NCBI RefSeq assembly: GCF_002906655.1
Contig: NZ_CP025795.1
Span: forward strand, 1,922,001-1,986,000
Source of the DNA: Vibrio hyugaensis
Lineage (GTDB): Bacteria > Pseudomonadota > Gammaproteobacteria > Enterobacterales > Vibrionaceae
Length of the DNA stretch: 64,000 nucleotides
Direction of reading: 5' to 3'
Shown here: positions 1 to 8,354 of the stretch, one piece after another
Numbering within the stretch: the stretch's first letter is position 1
Layout of the letters: the number at the start of each line of letters is the position of its first letter
Notes under the pieces: generated by a model
The model's input: only the letters and a program-made list of their open reading frames with translations
Told to the model about the DNA's origin: nothing
Database searches by the model: none
Program-made: the position numbers and the translations under genes

Positions 1-351
1 GGTCGACATCACTTTGTCCATCACCTTGTCAACCGTCGATTCAGACGACGCTTCTACCAAACAAGCATAAGCGTTAGCGATGTGTTCTTTTGCTTCGATA
101 AGCGCTTCTGGATCACTGAAATCGACATTCATCGCTTCTTCAACCGATGCGGCTAACTCTTCTGCTGATTCCGCGGCATCGCCAAATTGATCGAGGTTGA
201 ATGCAGCCTCTACCGATTCCATCTGCTCTTGAACCGTATCAATCGCTTTATTTGCTGCTTCTTGTGCTTGGTCGATCGCTTTTGTTGCATCATCACAACC
301 TACGAGAGCCATCGCCAATACCATTGTTGAGATCGTCTTTTTCATTTTCAT
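1..351 (-). CDS. lipoprotein, 3' end outside window
   Basis: An open frame of 117 codons runs from an ATG at 351 off the left edge with no stop, so the C-terminus is missing. The N-terminus is a lipoprotein signal peptide (MKMKKTISTMV, then a lipobox ALVGC), so the product is probably a lipid-anchored envelope protein. The rest is very acidic and Ala/Glu-rich, with helical, coiled-coil-like stretches such as AANKAIDTVQEQ. A second ATG at 345 is an equally possible start. No family is recognised. Confidence 0.75.
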   Translation of the reverse strand, partial: MKMKKTISTMVLAMALVGCDDATKAIDQAQEAANKAIDTVQEQMESVEAAFNLDQFGDAAESAEELAASVEEAMNVDFSDPEALIEAKEHIANAYACLVEASSESTVDKVMDKVMST

Positions 352-441
352 TCTTATAAAACAAGTGAATAGCTAACACGCACAATACGTGATTAGTCCT
401 AAGATTTTAATTCAAGAGTTGTAAGAAGAGGAAACAGAAAA

Positions 442-670
442 ATGAATAAAGGCCGCGAGACCTTTAAAAATCAAAAGCACAGTTATTTCGAAGAGTTATA
501 TGAAGTCACTCTAACAATTGAATTTAGACACCTTAGTTCTCACCAATGAGAGTGACTCATTAGTAAGTTTGTTAAAAGCTTATCAATACGGAAAGAAACA
601 AGGTTCGTCCTATTCATTCCAGTCTGAAATCGACTTTCTCTCCTTAATTAATAAATTCAAAGTAATGTAA
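442..670 (+). pseudogene. small gene, apparently frameshifted
   Basis: An ATG at 442 with GAGG about 10 nt upstream opens a 35-codon frame (MNKGRETFKNQKHS...) that stops at 549. From about 515 a second frame is open to a TAA at 668-670 and reads like real protein (NLDTLVLTNESDSLVSLL ... LSLINKFKVM). A strong terminator follows directly. The simplest reading is one gene of about 75 codons with a one-base frameshift near 505-520. A separate short gene starting from TTG 518 is the alternative. No family is recognised. Confidence 0.4.
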
Positions 671-678
671 TTATCCCA

Positions 679-715
679 AAAACAGCCAAGCCGCATTGTG
701 CGGCTTGGCTGTTTT
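679..715. terminator. bidirectional Rho-independent terminator
   Basis: A 17-bp perfect stem (679-695 with 699-715) has a TTG loop, with A-runs and T-runs at the two ends. It serves the small + strand gene before it and the - strand gene ending at 721. Confidence 0.9.
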
Positions 716-720
716 AATTA

Positions 721-1173
721 TTAAGCGATACGAGTATGACTGAACTCGTTTAGCTTGTCGTAAGATTGTTGCAGCGCTTCATAAGTCCATTCGAAATACG
801 CTCGACGCACCATAAGAGGTGCGATTTGTTCGGCGCTAAACGTTTCTATCGTTAAATCAGAGTATTCAACCAGCAAGTTATTACCATCAGAGCTCCAATC
901 TTCATAGTCTCTGTTGCCGATTAAGTCATAAAGGTTGTGGCTTAAAAAACTATAAACCACAAAGAAGGATTTGACCTGCCCTTCCGTTAGCGCAAGCATT
1001 TTTGTTGCTTGAGCCAAATCGTAAGAGCTCTCTTGAGTACCATGATCAATATCGAGTCGAACCAATTGTGTATCCCACACGGCTCCCTCTTCGTAGTGAT
1101 TCATTACGTATCGATCAAGCGCCTCATACACCTTAAAAAAATCTTGAATCATCAGGTAATAATTGTCAGACAT
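721..1173 (-). CDS. hypothetical acidic cytosolic protein
   Basis: A 150-residue protein beginning MSDNYYLMIQDFF. The start at 1173 is preferred over an upstream in-frame ATG at 1263 because AAGGGA lies about 5 nt before it. There is no signal peptide or membrane segment; the sequence is acidic and mostly helical, rich in Tyr and Leu. It stands alone and shares the terminator at 679-715 with the gene to its left. The family is not recognised. Confidence 0.65.
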   Translation of the reverse strand: MSDNYYLMIQDFFKVYEALDRYVMNHYEEGAVWDTQLVRLDIDHGTQESSYDLAQATKMLALTEGQVKSFFVVYSFLSHNLYDLIGNRDYEDWSSDGNNLLVEYSDLTIETFSAEQIAPLMVRRAYFEWTYEALQQSYDKLNEFSHTRIA

Positions 1174-1313
1174 AGCGTCCCTTATTGTATTTGGTGAACG
1201 CGCGATCTTCGCCACTGTGTTATTGCCCACCATAGCCAGTGATGAGTAAACGTTAGACCACAAGGTTCAACATCGCATACTGCACTCACAGTTTTGTTGT
1301 TATTTTTGAGTGA

Positions 1314-1571
1314 TCAGTCAATTAATGTACTTGGTTCATCAATACCCATGTAGTCACACAGTTCACGTTTGATTCGGTGAAACTCCTGCACCGATACAAA
1401 GTAATCGGCATAGTCAGTTCGACCTTCAATGCCAATGTAAACCGCCGAAAAAGCTTGAATCGTCGAGGTGATTTTTATGGCGTCATGAGCGAGTTCAAAC
1501 GTCACCACGTGATCCATATTCAGATAGCGACCCGATTCAATTTTTAACGCCTTATTTAACGGTTTAGACAT
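1314..1571 (-). CDS. hypothetical small cytosolic protein
   Basis: An 85-residue protein (MSKPLNKALKIESG...) with alternating beta-rich and helical character, no signal peptide and no cysteine cluster. The C-terminal third (FHRIKRELCDYMG) is likely a helix. It is upstream of the 721-1173 gene on the same strand with a gap of 140 nt, so the two may be co-transcribed. The family is not recognised. Confidence 0.55.
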   Translation of the reverse strand: MSKPLNKALKIESGRYLNMDHVVTFELAHDAIKITSTIQAFSAVYIGIEGRTDYADYFVSVQEFHRIKRELCDYMGIDEPSTLID

Positions 1572-1848
1572 GATGTATTCCTACAGTAACAACGAATAAA
1601 GTGGAATTTGGCAGCATGACATTACTCACTTTGGAAGGCGTGCGAATACTGCCCGAAATTGAATTGAGCCTATCACAGGCATTGACCATCAAAATTAGAG
1701 GCTTTTCTCACTTTTACTCGGATTAACTTACAGATGAAACAGTTGTCTCAATATTCACAATAACAAGAAGTGAAACAAGGGGGATGAGGGTATTGAGGTG
1801 AAGATCACGACTTTATCACCTTCACCTCTTCACTATTTTGAGGCTTAG

Positions 1849-2562
1849 CTAGGCGTTAACTTGGTACATCGCGAAATAGGTATCGGCTTGAATAACGTGT
1901 TTTTGGCTAAGTTGCTTCAAAGCCTCAACAGCGTTTGCGAACGGGTCACCCCCTGCGAACGCTTCAACTAACTTGGTGTAACGCTTTGAAGAAGAAAACA
2001 GCACATGCGCCAACTCTTCAGCACTGACTTCTAGCTCTACGGTTTCCTTGTAAACCTTCATCGCTTGGAAAGCGTCACAATCACTGAAGTTGATCGCGTG
2101 GTCATAGTTGGATTCCGTCAGTTCCATCTCTATGCCTAATAGCTTGAGGGGCTTTTCTAGCAGCACTTCAAAATCATATACCATAACGTGCGCGCCAGAT
2201 TGGCAGACGCGTTGAAGCTCCGTCACCAAAGCCGCAGATTTTGCGTAAGAAAGTGAGCCAGCAAATGTCACCACATCCACACTGTTGTCTAACAGTGGCA
2301 CATGCTCACCATCGCCGACATGATACTCAATACCTGCTGATGGTTTAGTTTGCCCAATCATTGACGTGCTTGGGTCCACGCCATGCAGTTGCTGACAATA
2401 TTTGGCTAATGCTAGTGTCGATACGCCCGTACCGCAGCCAATATCTAATCCCAATTGGAACTGGGGTAACGCACCTAAGTTTGCTTGCAGGATGACTTGA
2501 TGCAGCGGCGGGCGATACGCCGCGTAATGCTTAGAGATGGCTTGGTTGTATTCTTCGCTCAC
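1849..2562 (-). CDS. class I SAM-dependent methyltransferase
   Basis: A 237-residue protein with the Rossmann-type SAM-binding motif I (LDIGCGTGVSTLAL, about residues 38-51), an acidic post-I residue (HGVDPS) and a motif IV-like stretch (VDVVTFAGSL). These place it in the class I methyltransferase fold (Methyltransf_11/25 type), cytosolic. The substrate cannot be read from the sequence. It is monocistronic; a long imperfect hairpin at 1795-1828 lies downstream but has no clear U-run. Confidence 0.85.
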   Translation of the reverse strand: MSEEYNQAISKHYAAYRPPLHQVILQANLGALPQFQLGLDIGCGTGVSTLALAKYCQQLHGVDPSTSMIGQTKPSAGIEYHVGDGEHVPLLDNSVDVVTFAGSLSYAKSAALVTELQRVCQSGAHVMVYDFEVLLEKPLKLLGIEMELTESNYDHAINFSDCDAFQAMKVYKETVELEVSAEELAHVLFSSSKRYTKLVEAFAGGDPFANAVEALKQLSQKHVIQADTYFAMYQVNA

Positions 2563-2601
2563 TGATGTTCTCCCAAAACCTGTCGATGTTATTCAACTGT
2601 A

Positions 2602-2883
2602 TATACCCAAGTGACTTCAAGATGCTGAGTTCAGAGCGTTGTCATTGATTCGAGGTCAAGGAAAACAACGCAGTGGAATGGCGAGCTCTTTCCAAGTTGT
2701 TTGAAGCAGAGATCGAGTCAATGACAAGCTCCCGAAGGGCACTCTTTGCAAATAGTAAGGGTCTTGGCTTGTATACTTTGTTGTCGATTCTTGATTTAGA
2801 CCCACTAGACCTTTAAATCGCCGCCGCGTCTACAAACCAAGTCATTCTCGCTGAACCTAACATCTCGAGGTTACTTGGGTATA
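2602..2883. repeat. MITE-like intergenic repeat, copy 1
   Basis: A 282-bp element bounded by imperfect terminal inverted repeats (TATACCCAAGTGACTTCAAG at the left; the complement CTCGAGGTTACTTGGGTATA at the right). It is highly similar along its whole length to 31456-31722, with small indels in the middle. It has no ORF. It lies between the methyltransferase and the GFA-family gene. Confidence 0.9.
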
Positions 2884-2910
2884 GTGTCGGATATTACGAC
2901 CACTCAAAAG

Positions 2911-2935
2911 CAAAAAGCCACTCATTTGAGTAGCT
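2911..2935 (-). terminator. terminator of the GFA-family gene
   Basis: On the - strand, an 8-bp stem with G-U pairs (AGCTACTC/GAGTGGCT) and an AAAT loop is followed by TTTTT, 58 nt after the stop codon. Confidence 0.7.
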
Positions 2936-2992
2936 CTATCTCACAACTTTAAACGCTTTCTGATGTGGTACAGCGCTCAGCCTGAAACCAGC

Positions 2993-3394
2993 TTATAGCT
3001 TGGGTTCAGCTTCGAATTGCTTGAGGTCATCAGTAATGTCATTCCAAGGTGCTTTGGATGCAACAAAAATATGGAAACTTGGCTTATGGGAAGGCACATC
3101 ATCAAGAATACCCAAGCGCACATTGACGATACCGTTGTTCTTCTTCGAATAAAGACTAGAGCCGCAGTGACGGCAGAATGAGAGTTCGGTATTGGCGCTC
3201 TTCTGATAGGTTTGGATGTGTTCCGGTCCCTCAATCACAATCAGTTTATCCATTGCAACGCCACCCGCTGATGAGTAATCGGATCCGGTAAATTTGCGGC
3301 ATTCAGAGCAATGGCAATTGCCCATGTATTTGAATTCATCCGCGACTTCGAGTTTCACCTTGCCACACAGGCATGAGCCTTTGAGTACTTCCAT
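2993..3394 (-). CDS. GFA-family zinc-binding protein
   Basis: A 133-residue protein matching the GFA fold (glutathione-dependent formaldehyde-activating enzyme family). It has the expected zinc cysteines: CLCG near residue 8, the NCHCSEC cluster near 26-32, and CRHCG near 74. Most members have no proven substrate, so the enzymatic role is open. Cytosolic, single gene, with its own terminator at 2911-2935. Confidence 0.88.
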   Translation of the reverse strand: MEVLKGSCLCGKVKLEVADEFKYMGNCHCSECRKFTGSDYSSAGGVAMDKLIVIEGPEHIQTYQKSANTELSFCRHCGSSLYSKKNNGIVNVRLGILDDVPSHKPSFHIFVASKAPWNDITDDLKQFEAEPKL

Positions 3395-3503
3395 TGTTAA
3401 GTCCTTCTCTTTATTGGAATGTCAGTTACCGAATCACCATGCCAGTCCAACACGACGAAATAAAGACAAGTAAGTCAGGTTTGCAAAAATGGAACGAAGA
3501 AAA

Positions 3504-3531
3504 CCACCGCACTCTTCCATAAGCGCAGTGG
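3504..3531 (-). terminator. terminator of the outer-membrane barrel gene
   Basis: A 9-bp stem (3504-3512 with 3523-3531, G-U pairs included) is followed on the - strand by TTTTCTT. It lies 30 nt beyond the stop at 3562. Confidence 0.7.
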
Positions 3532-3561
3532 AAAACAACTAGGACAAGTCGTTGCTTTTTT

Positions 3562-4041
3562 TTAGAAGCGGAACTCTGCACTTAGCGCGTAGCTGTTCTC
3601 AACAACTTTTGCTTCGTACATGGTGTACTCAAGTGCAACGCGAGCTGGGCCCAATGTCACACCTGCACCTACGCCGTAGTAGATGTCGTTTGAATCACCA
3701 AGGTTAGTTTGGAAGTGACCCATACCGACACGACCGTAAACGTCGAAAATAGTGATTGGTAGTGTTAGTTTCGCACTTGCTAGCCAAGCATCAGAGTAGA
3801 TGTGCTCGAAGTCTTTGTGCGTATCGATGAAATCTGCATATCCACCTTCAATCGATAGTAGGTCATTAAACTGGTAACCGATGTAAAGGTTGTAACCGCT
3901 GTTTTGATCACTAAAGTCTGTGTTCTCGTTCTTTACTTGGTATTCAGAATATAGGTAGCTAGCACCAATGTATGGGTTAGCAGCAGCTTGTGTAGCAAAG
4001 AAGATAGCAGCGATTGGAAGAATAAATTTGTTCAGTTTCAT
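3562..4041 (-). CDS. outer-membrane beta-barrel protein
   Basis: A 159-residue protein with a Sec signal peptide (MKLNKFILPIAAIFFATQAAA, cleaved before NPYIG). Eight alternating amphipathic strands follow, ending in the C-terminal Phe (SAEFRF) that BAM recognises. Size and pattern fit the small OmpA/OmpX-like barrel superfamily (OMP_b-brl), without the peptidoglycan-binding OmpA domain. The ligand or role is unknown. It diverges from the CadC-like regulator at 4541, with 500 nt between them. Confidence 0.82.
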   Translation of the reverse strand: MKLNKFILPIAAIFFATQAAANPYIGASYLYSEYQVKNENTDFSDQNSGYNLYIGYQFNDLLSIEGGYADFIDTHKDFEHIYSDAWLASAKLTLPITIFDVYGRVGMGHFQTNLGDSNDIYYGVGAGVTLGPARVALEYTMYEAKVVENSYALSAEFRF

Positions 4042-4540
4042 TTCTTAATAACTCTCAATATAAAAGGTTGACTAACATTCCCTAATCCTTCAGTACGTGA
4101 TGCTCATGCATCGATTTTTTATTTCCTTATTGCAAGTGACTTCAGGGAACGTTGCGCCTTTTCTCTTTTAAGAAGCTCGCCCCTCACTTGCGGTGTGGGA
4201 TGCATCATCCTGTGTTTTCGCCGCTGTGACATAACGTAAAACTCAGCAGTTAATAAAACTTCATCACTGGCATATAAACAAAATATAAAACCAATAAATA
4301 CATAAACTTAAACATAAAAACAGAGGATAAAACAAACAAATTAATTGGAGCTTTTCTTCCATTCAGTGTTGATTTCCTATGTGAAAAGGAAGGCATTCGA
4401 GGTGGGGAGCGGAAATCGGCGTTCCGATAACGAAATGTGTAGAAAATCACGTGACTCGCACTTTAAATTGTCAGCAAAATCATTCAATTGAGACTACATT
4501 TACTCAATGAGATGAATAAAAAATAGAAGAGCGAGCGTGA
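4042..4540. other. intergenic region between barrel gene and CadC-like regulator
   Basis: A 499-nt AT-rich stretch that must hold both divergent promoters. A small dyad, TTGAG-N10-CTCAA, at 4488-4507 lies 33 nt before the regulator and could be an operator. A short - strand frame at 4250-4450 is basic, has no ribosome binding site and is not called as a gene. Confidence 0.4.
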
Positions 4541-6025
4541 ATGCCTGACAAAAACATCAGTTTTATCGTAGATGAGTGGCGTTTTGTGCCCAATGAGGGG
4601 CAAATACAGTTTGCTGACTCATGCATTACGATTGATAACCGTCTCTCAAAGTTGCTTGAGTTCTTATGTCTGAATCCAGGACTGACTCACACGCGCGATG
4701 AACTTATCGAGCAAGTCTGGGGCGGCAGTGTATTGACCGATCAAGTGGTCACCCAAGCGGTATTTGAACTCAGAAAAGTGCTGAAAAAACACAGCCAACA
4801 GGAATGCAGCTACATCGTCACCGTACCAAAGCGTGGGTATCGATTTGATGGCGAAGTAAAACTGGAAAAAATCGCGATACAGAAACCTGAAGATCAGGTA
4901 ATTGAAGAGGAAGAGTCACAAACTGAAGCCTCGAAACCCGCAGTAGAGGCCGTTGAATCTCGCCCTAAAAAGAGCAAACAACCCATCTTAATTGGCGCAC
5001 TTTCTTTGATTGTTGTTATTCAGGCGGCATTTTTACTGTTTAGCGCAGACGACCCAAAGCCGAGCCCTGATTCTCACACCGGGCACTTAAGCCATTACGA
5101 ATTTCGTTATGCAGTATTGAATGTCAGTGAGGATGTGAAAGCACGACCAGAACTGTACGGTATCGTCATTAAGCTCATGGAACACATAGGGTTTTACAGC
5201 AATATTCGTGTGGTCAAATCTAAAGAACACAGAAAACTCGCCGCCGTAGAGTTCAACATCTCCACCAGCAAGAGCAGCGATGGTAAAAAGCTGCGTTTGT
5301 TGTTCCAGTATCACAATCGCGTATCGGGGCAGACTCATTTGAATCGTCGTTACTCGACCAACTTTGAACGTTTTCATCAAACTTTCCCATCCATGATAGA
5401 TGACATGCTACGCGCGATGTACATTGAGGTGCCGGAAGAAGAGTTGGAACACAATGTGTCAATCTTCCCTAAAGATCCAGAAGCAGTAAAAGCTTTGATG
5501 TCTGGGACGGGCGCTTTGTACAACAACGCTGGCTATGAAAATGCGATGGCGTATTTTCGTCAAGCAAAAGCCCTCGCACCAGATAATGCCTACACCATTT
5601 CGGTAAGCTACATCGGTGAAGTGTTAAGGGTGTTTACCAAAGACGAAGCCAATAAGCAGCAAGTGATTGAAGCACTCAACAAGGAATATTCCTCTTCCTT
5701 GTCTGAAGTTTTGAAGCGAGGGAATAACCCAAGAGTGTGTGAAGCCAACGCAATCTTGGCGCTGTCGGAAGACAATCCGGATAAGGCATCACAAATACTG
5801 TTGTCGATTCCGTACAATCAGCAAACGTCCTTAACTTATCTATTACTAGCGAAAGCGGAAGAAGCTCGCGGTCACACAAGCGGGGCAAAAGAACTGTATT
5901 TGCAAGCGACACAAAATACGTCGTCGCCAATTGCACTGAAACTTGCGGGTCCATTGTTCTTTGACAGCAACTTGGACACCATGATTAAAGAATTGCAAAG
6001 CGTAAAAAGCGAAGCTAACCCATAG
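4541..6025 (+). CDS. ToxR/CadC-like membrane-anchored transcriptional regulator
   Basis: A 494-residue protein. Residues 1-110 form an OmpR/PhoB-type winged helix (LTHTRDELIEQVWGG, then SYIVTVPKRGYRF, the typical C-terminal hairpin). An acidic linker follows. One membrane segment lies near 147-168 (LIGALSLIVVIQAAFLLF), and a periplasmic part of about 320 residues has a TPR-like helical end near 310-470. This architecture is that of CadC/ToxR one-component regulators that bind DNA from the membrane. Targets are unknown; the divergent barrel gene is one candidate. The 3' end is part of a terminator hairpin. Confidence 0.87.
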   Translation: MPDKNISFIVDEWRFVPNEGQIQFADSCITIDNRLSKLLEFLCLNPGLTHTRDELIEQVWGGSVLTDQVVTQAVFELRKVLKKHSQQECSYIVTVPKRGYRFDGEVKLEKIAIQKPEDQVIEEEESQTEASKPAVEAVESRPKKSKQPILIGALSLIVVIQAAFLLFSADDPKPSPDSHTGHLSHYEFRYAVLNVSEDVKARPELYGIVIKLMEHIGFYSNIRVVKSKEHRKLAAVEFNISTSKSSDGKKLRLLFQYHNRVSGQTHLNRRYSTNFERFHQTFPSMIDDMLRAMYIEVPEEELEHNVSIFPKDPEAVKALMSGTGALYNNAGYENAMAYFRQAKALAPDNAYTISVSYIGEVLRVFTKDEANKQQVIEALNKEYSSSLSEVLKRGNNPRVCEANAILALSEDNPDKASQILLSIPYNQQTSLTYLLLAKAEEARGHTSGAKELYLQATQNTSSPIALKLAGPLFFDSNLDTMIKELQSVKSEANP

Positions 6026-6038
6026 TGGTTAGCTTCGC
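6009..6038 (-). terminator. terminator of the TerC-family gene
   Basis: A 12-bp perfect stem (6009-6020 with 6027-6038) is followed on the - strand by TTTTT. It overlaps the last codons of the convergent regulator gene. Confidence 0.8.
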
Positions 6039-6046
6039 ATTAAAGT

Positions 6047-6769
6047 TTAGAAGTACTGTCCTGCCACACGTCGAGAAGAAGGTTGTCGGCTGATTAAGAT
6101 ATGGCATAGCTCAAGCAGCAAACCAAACGCGAGCGCACTGTAAACGTAGTGCTTATCGATGTTCAGCCCCAACCCTTCAACAATCAGCAGCGCACCTAAG
6201 ACAATGAGGAATAGCAGCGCGAGCACTTTCAATCCAGGATGGCGAGTAATCACAGCCTGAACTTTATTCGCCATCAACATCAGAATCACGCTTGAAGAGA
6301 TGATCACACCAGCAAGAATGGTAATGTCCTGCGTAAGGCTTGCCGCGATAATCAATGAATCGAGAGAAAACACCGCGTCCACCGCAATAATCTGCAATAT
6401 TACCGTGCCAACTTGCCCAGCAAAGAATTGATGTGGTGGAGTTTCAATAGGCACGACCCACGCCCAAAGCTCTTTGATGCCTTTAAACAACAGAAATGCA
6501 CCACCAACAATAAAGATAAGATCATTACAAGAGAGTGATACCCCTTGGTATTCGACAAACGGTTCTTTCCAAGACAGCAACCAAGATACCGAAAATACCA
6601 GCGCAATGCGGTTTAACACTGCTAAACCGATACCGAGATTACGTACGCGTTGGCGCAAATGAGCAGGAAGACGCTCAGTCATGATGGTAATAAAGACGAT
6701 GTTATCGACACCCAGAATGAGTTCTAACATGAGTAACGTGCCGAAGGCGATAAAGTAGTCGAGATTCAT
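6047..6769 (-). CDS. TerC-family integral membrane protein
   Basis: A 240-residue protein with about seven membrane segments and the two conserved TerC signatures: LGVDNIVFI in the first segment and VDAVFSLDSLI near the middle, whose Asp residues are thought to bind metal. Family members (Alx, YkoY type) export manganese or handle metal at the inner membrane; the substrate here is inferred. The gene has a 220-nt leader with a hairpin structure and a 22-residue ORF, a setting in which TerC genes often carry a metal-sensing riboswitch. Confidence 0.86.
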   Translation of the reverse strand: MNLDYFIAFGTLLMLELILGVDNIVFITIMTERLPAHLRQRVRNLGIGLAVLNRIALVFSVSWLLSWKEPFVEYQGVSLSCNDLIFIVGGAFLLFKGIKELWAWVVPIETPPHQFFAGQVGTVILQIIAVDAVFSLDSLIIAASLTQDITILAGVIISSSVILMLMANKVQAVITRHPGLKVLALLFLIVLGALLIVEGLGLNIDKHYVYSALAFGLLLELCHILISRQPSSRRVAGQYF

Positions 6770-6824
6770 TATTTAAGTTCTCTGTGCAAAGTACGAAAGA
6801 ATAGTTATTCAATATCCACTCTCT

Positions 6825-6893
6825 CCTAAGCAGGCACTACCTTGCGCTCAAATCCCCTCTCTAACATGGGGAAGTCTGTATTCCGTTCTTAGG
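6825..6893 (-). promoter_or_regulatory. structured leader upstream of the TerC-family gene
   Basis: On the - strand CCTAAG (6893-6888) can pair with CTTAGG (6830-6825), enclosing a CCCC/GGGG hairpin (6871-6868 with 6857-6854) and a second short stem, which gives a three-way junction 55 nt before the start codon. TerC genes are often controlled by yybP-ykoY manganese riboswitches, but I cannot match that consensus with certainty. Confidence 0.4.
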
Positions 6894-6925
6894 TGCTTTG
6901 GGTGAGTTGTTCCCTAATGACGCGA

Positions 6926-6994
6926 TTATGAGTAGCGTCTTTTCATTGCTTTGTAGAACACGTAAAGCAATTTAATCGCGATAAGTGTCATCAT
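6926..6994 (-). CDS. 22-residue small ORF in the terC leader
   Basis: Two tandem ATG codons (6994 and 6991) follow a GGAG at 7001-6998, with the better 6-nt spacing to the second. The frame encodes a short hydrophobic helix with a basic tail (MMTLIAIKLLYVFYKAMKRR plus two residues) and then TAA. It could be a small inner-membrane protein or a leader peptide for the TerC-family gene 157 nt downstream. Ribosome binding site and composition favour translation; no homologue is recognised. Confidence 0.5.
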   Translation of the reverse strand: MMTLIAIKLLYVFYKAMKRRYS

Positions 6995-7281
6995 TTTCTC
7001 CAAGGTTGTAGTTAATCAGTGGAGGGCTATTGTATTCACCAGTTTCATAACCACATCACAAAGCACTTAGAAAAAGATAAAGAAAATATAAAACAAATAA
7101 ACACTTTAATTTCATAATCTTAAATAAGACAAAAACCGCCAAAGGTGAGAAATTCGTACCAAAAGAAACGGTTTCTTTGGCTTATAAAATGGCATGAGAG
7201 AGATATGATTTTTTGCTGAGAGAGACTTGACGCTTTTTCTGATGGTTGACCGTACACTCGCCCTATAAAGAGGAGAACGTA

Positions 7282-7896
7282 ATGCTGTCATCGACTGAAC
7301 AATTTCTACAAATCCTGAGTGACTACGACATACTGCTCGGTCTGATTTTCATTTTGGCTTATCAAATCTTCAGTAAGATCGCGACGAAAGCACTCACTAC
7401 GTTAGCGCGGAATAAAAAAGTCAAACCACCAAGAATATTATTCATTACCAGAACGGTGAACATTTTGTTGTTCGTCTTCTTATTTGCTACGTTTTTGCTC
7501 GTGAGTGGTATTGGCTACGGGAATTTTTCTATCTTCCTTTCTTCTGTATTTACCGTGCTGGGCGTGAGCTTTATTGCTCAGTGGTCAATTCTGAGCAATA
7601 TCACTGCCAGCTTTCTTATCTTCTTCGTTTTCCCTTACCGCGTAGGCGATAACATTCGTATTGATGATGGCGCAGGAATTGAAGGGATGATCATAGACAT
7701 TCGTTTGTTTCATACCTTGATAAAACATGAAGACGGCGACTTTTCGACTTACCCAAATAACCTCTTGCTACAGAAGAACGTCACCAAGAGAACCTATAAG
7801 AATGCCGTTGAGCTCACTTTACAAAAGGTCACCGACGTAGATATCGATTTTAGTGTTGGTGTTGATGACCTTCAGATACAAGAAAGCCGAGCGTAA
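7282..7896 (+). CDS. small MscS-family mechanosensitive channel protein
   Basis: A 204-residue protein. The start at 7282 is chosen over an in-frame ATG at 7246 because GAGGAGAA lies 5-6 nt before it. Three membrane segments are followed by the MscS pore-lining and beta-domain signature (SILSNITASFLIFFVFPYRVGD, then IRIDDG and a long IDIRLFHT strand), about residues 110-160. It is shorter than E. coli MscS (286 residues) and lacks most of the C-terminal alpha/beta cage. Its role is likely osmotic protection at the inner membrane. The stop codon lies inside a terminator loop. Confidence 0.83.
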   Translation: MLSSTEQFLQILSDYDILLGLIFILAYQIFSKIATKALTTLARNKKVKPPRILFITRTVNILLFVFLFATFLLVSGIGYGNFSIFLSSVFTVLGVSFIAQWSILSNITASFLIFFVFPYRVGDNIRIDDGAGIEGMIIDIRLFHTLIKHEDGDFSTYPNNLLLQKNVTKRTYKNAVELTLQKVTDVDIDFSVGVDDLQIQESRA

Positions 7897-7913
7897 TGCT
7901 CGGCTTTCTCTTT
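7881..7913 (+). terminator. terminator of the MscS-family gene
   Basis: A 12-bp perfect stem (7881-7892 with 7898-7909) includes the last codons and the stop, and is followed by a T-rich tract. Confidence 0.85.
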
Positions 7914-7928
7914 CCTCGTTCGGTCAAC

Positions 7929-8192
7929 TTAGAACACACAGTGTTTAGCGAAACCTGTCGCTTCGTTTGCCGTCCATTCACCTTTCGGCTTCTCTTTTAG
8001 ATCTTTACACCACTGCTCACTACCAATGCCATCTTGAAGAACACAGTGCTTCGCGAAATCAACCGCATTGTCTGTTGTCCATTCTGTCTTTGGCTTGTCA
8101 CGCATATCTTTACACCAAGCTTCTGTACCTACTTCGTCAGAACATGCGGTTAGCGCTGTTGCCGCTAGCAGTAGCATTACCAGTTTTTTCAT
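7929..8192 (-). CDS. DUF3012-family lipoprotein with duplicated domain
   Basis: An 87-residue protein. The start is ATG 8192, giving the signal peptide MKKLVMLLLAATALTACSD with lipobox LTAC; an upstream in-frame TTG (8213) would only lengthen the N-terminus. Two copies of the DUF3012 unit follow, EAWCKDMRDKPKTEW...FAKHCV and EQWCKDLKEKPKGEW...FAKHCV, each with two Cys that could form one disulphide. Typical members carry a single copy. Function unknown; likely anchored in the outer membrane. Confidence 0.85.
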   Translation of the reverse strand: MKKLVMLLLAATALTACSDEVGTEAWCKDMRDKPKTEWTTDNAVDFAKHCVLQDGIGSEQWCKDLKEKPKGEWTANEATGFAKHCVF

Positions 8193-8354
8193 AAATTCAG
8201 GTTCCACTTTCAATTGATGAATGAACTATACCCAAAATATCACTGCTCGTGTTAAGCCCGCGACAATTTATCGACTAACACTCCGTAAAGAAACGAAATT
8301 CTGCCAATTCAATCTAACTGCATCGATAAAGAGGGAAACCATTAGTAACTTGGT

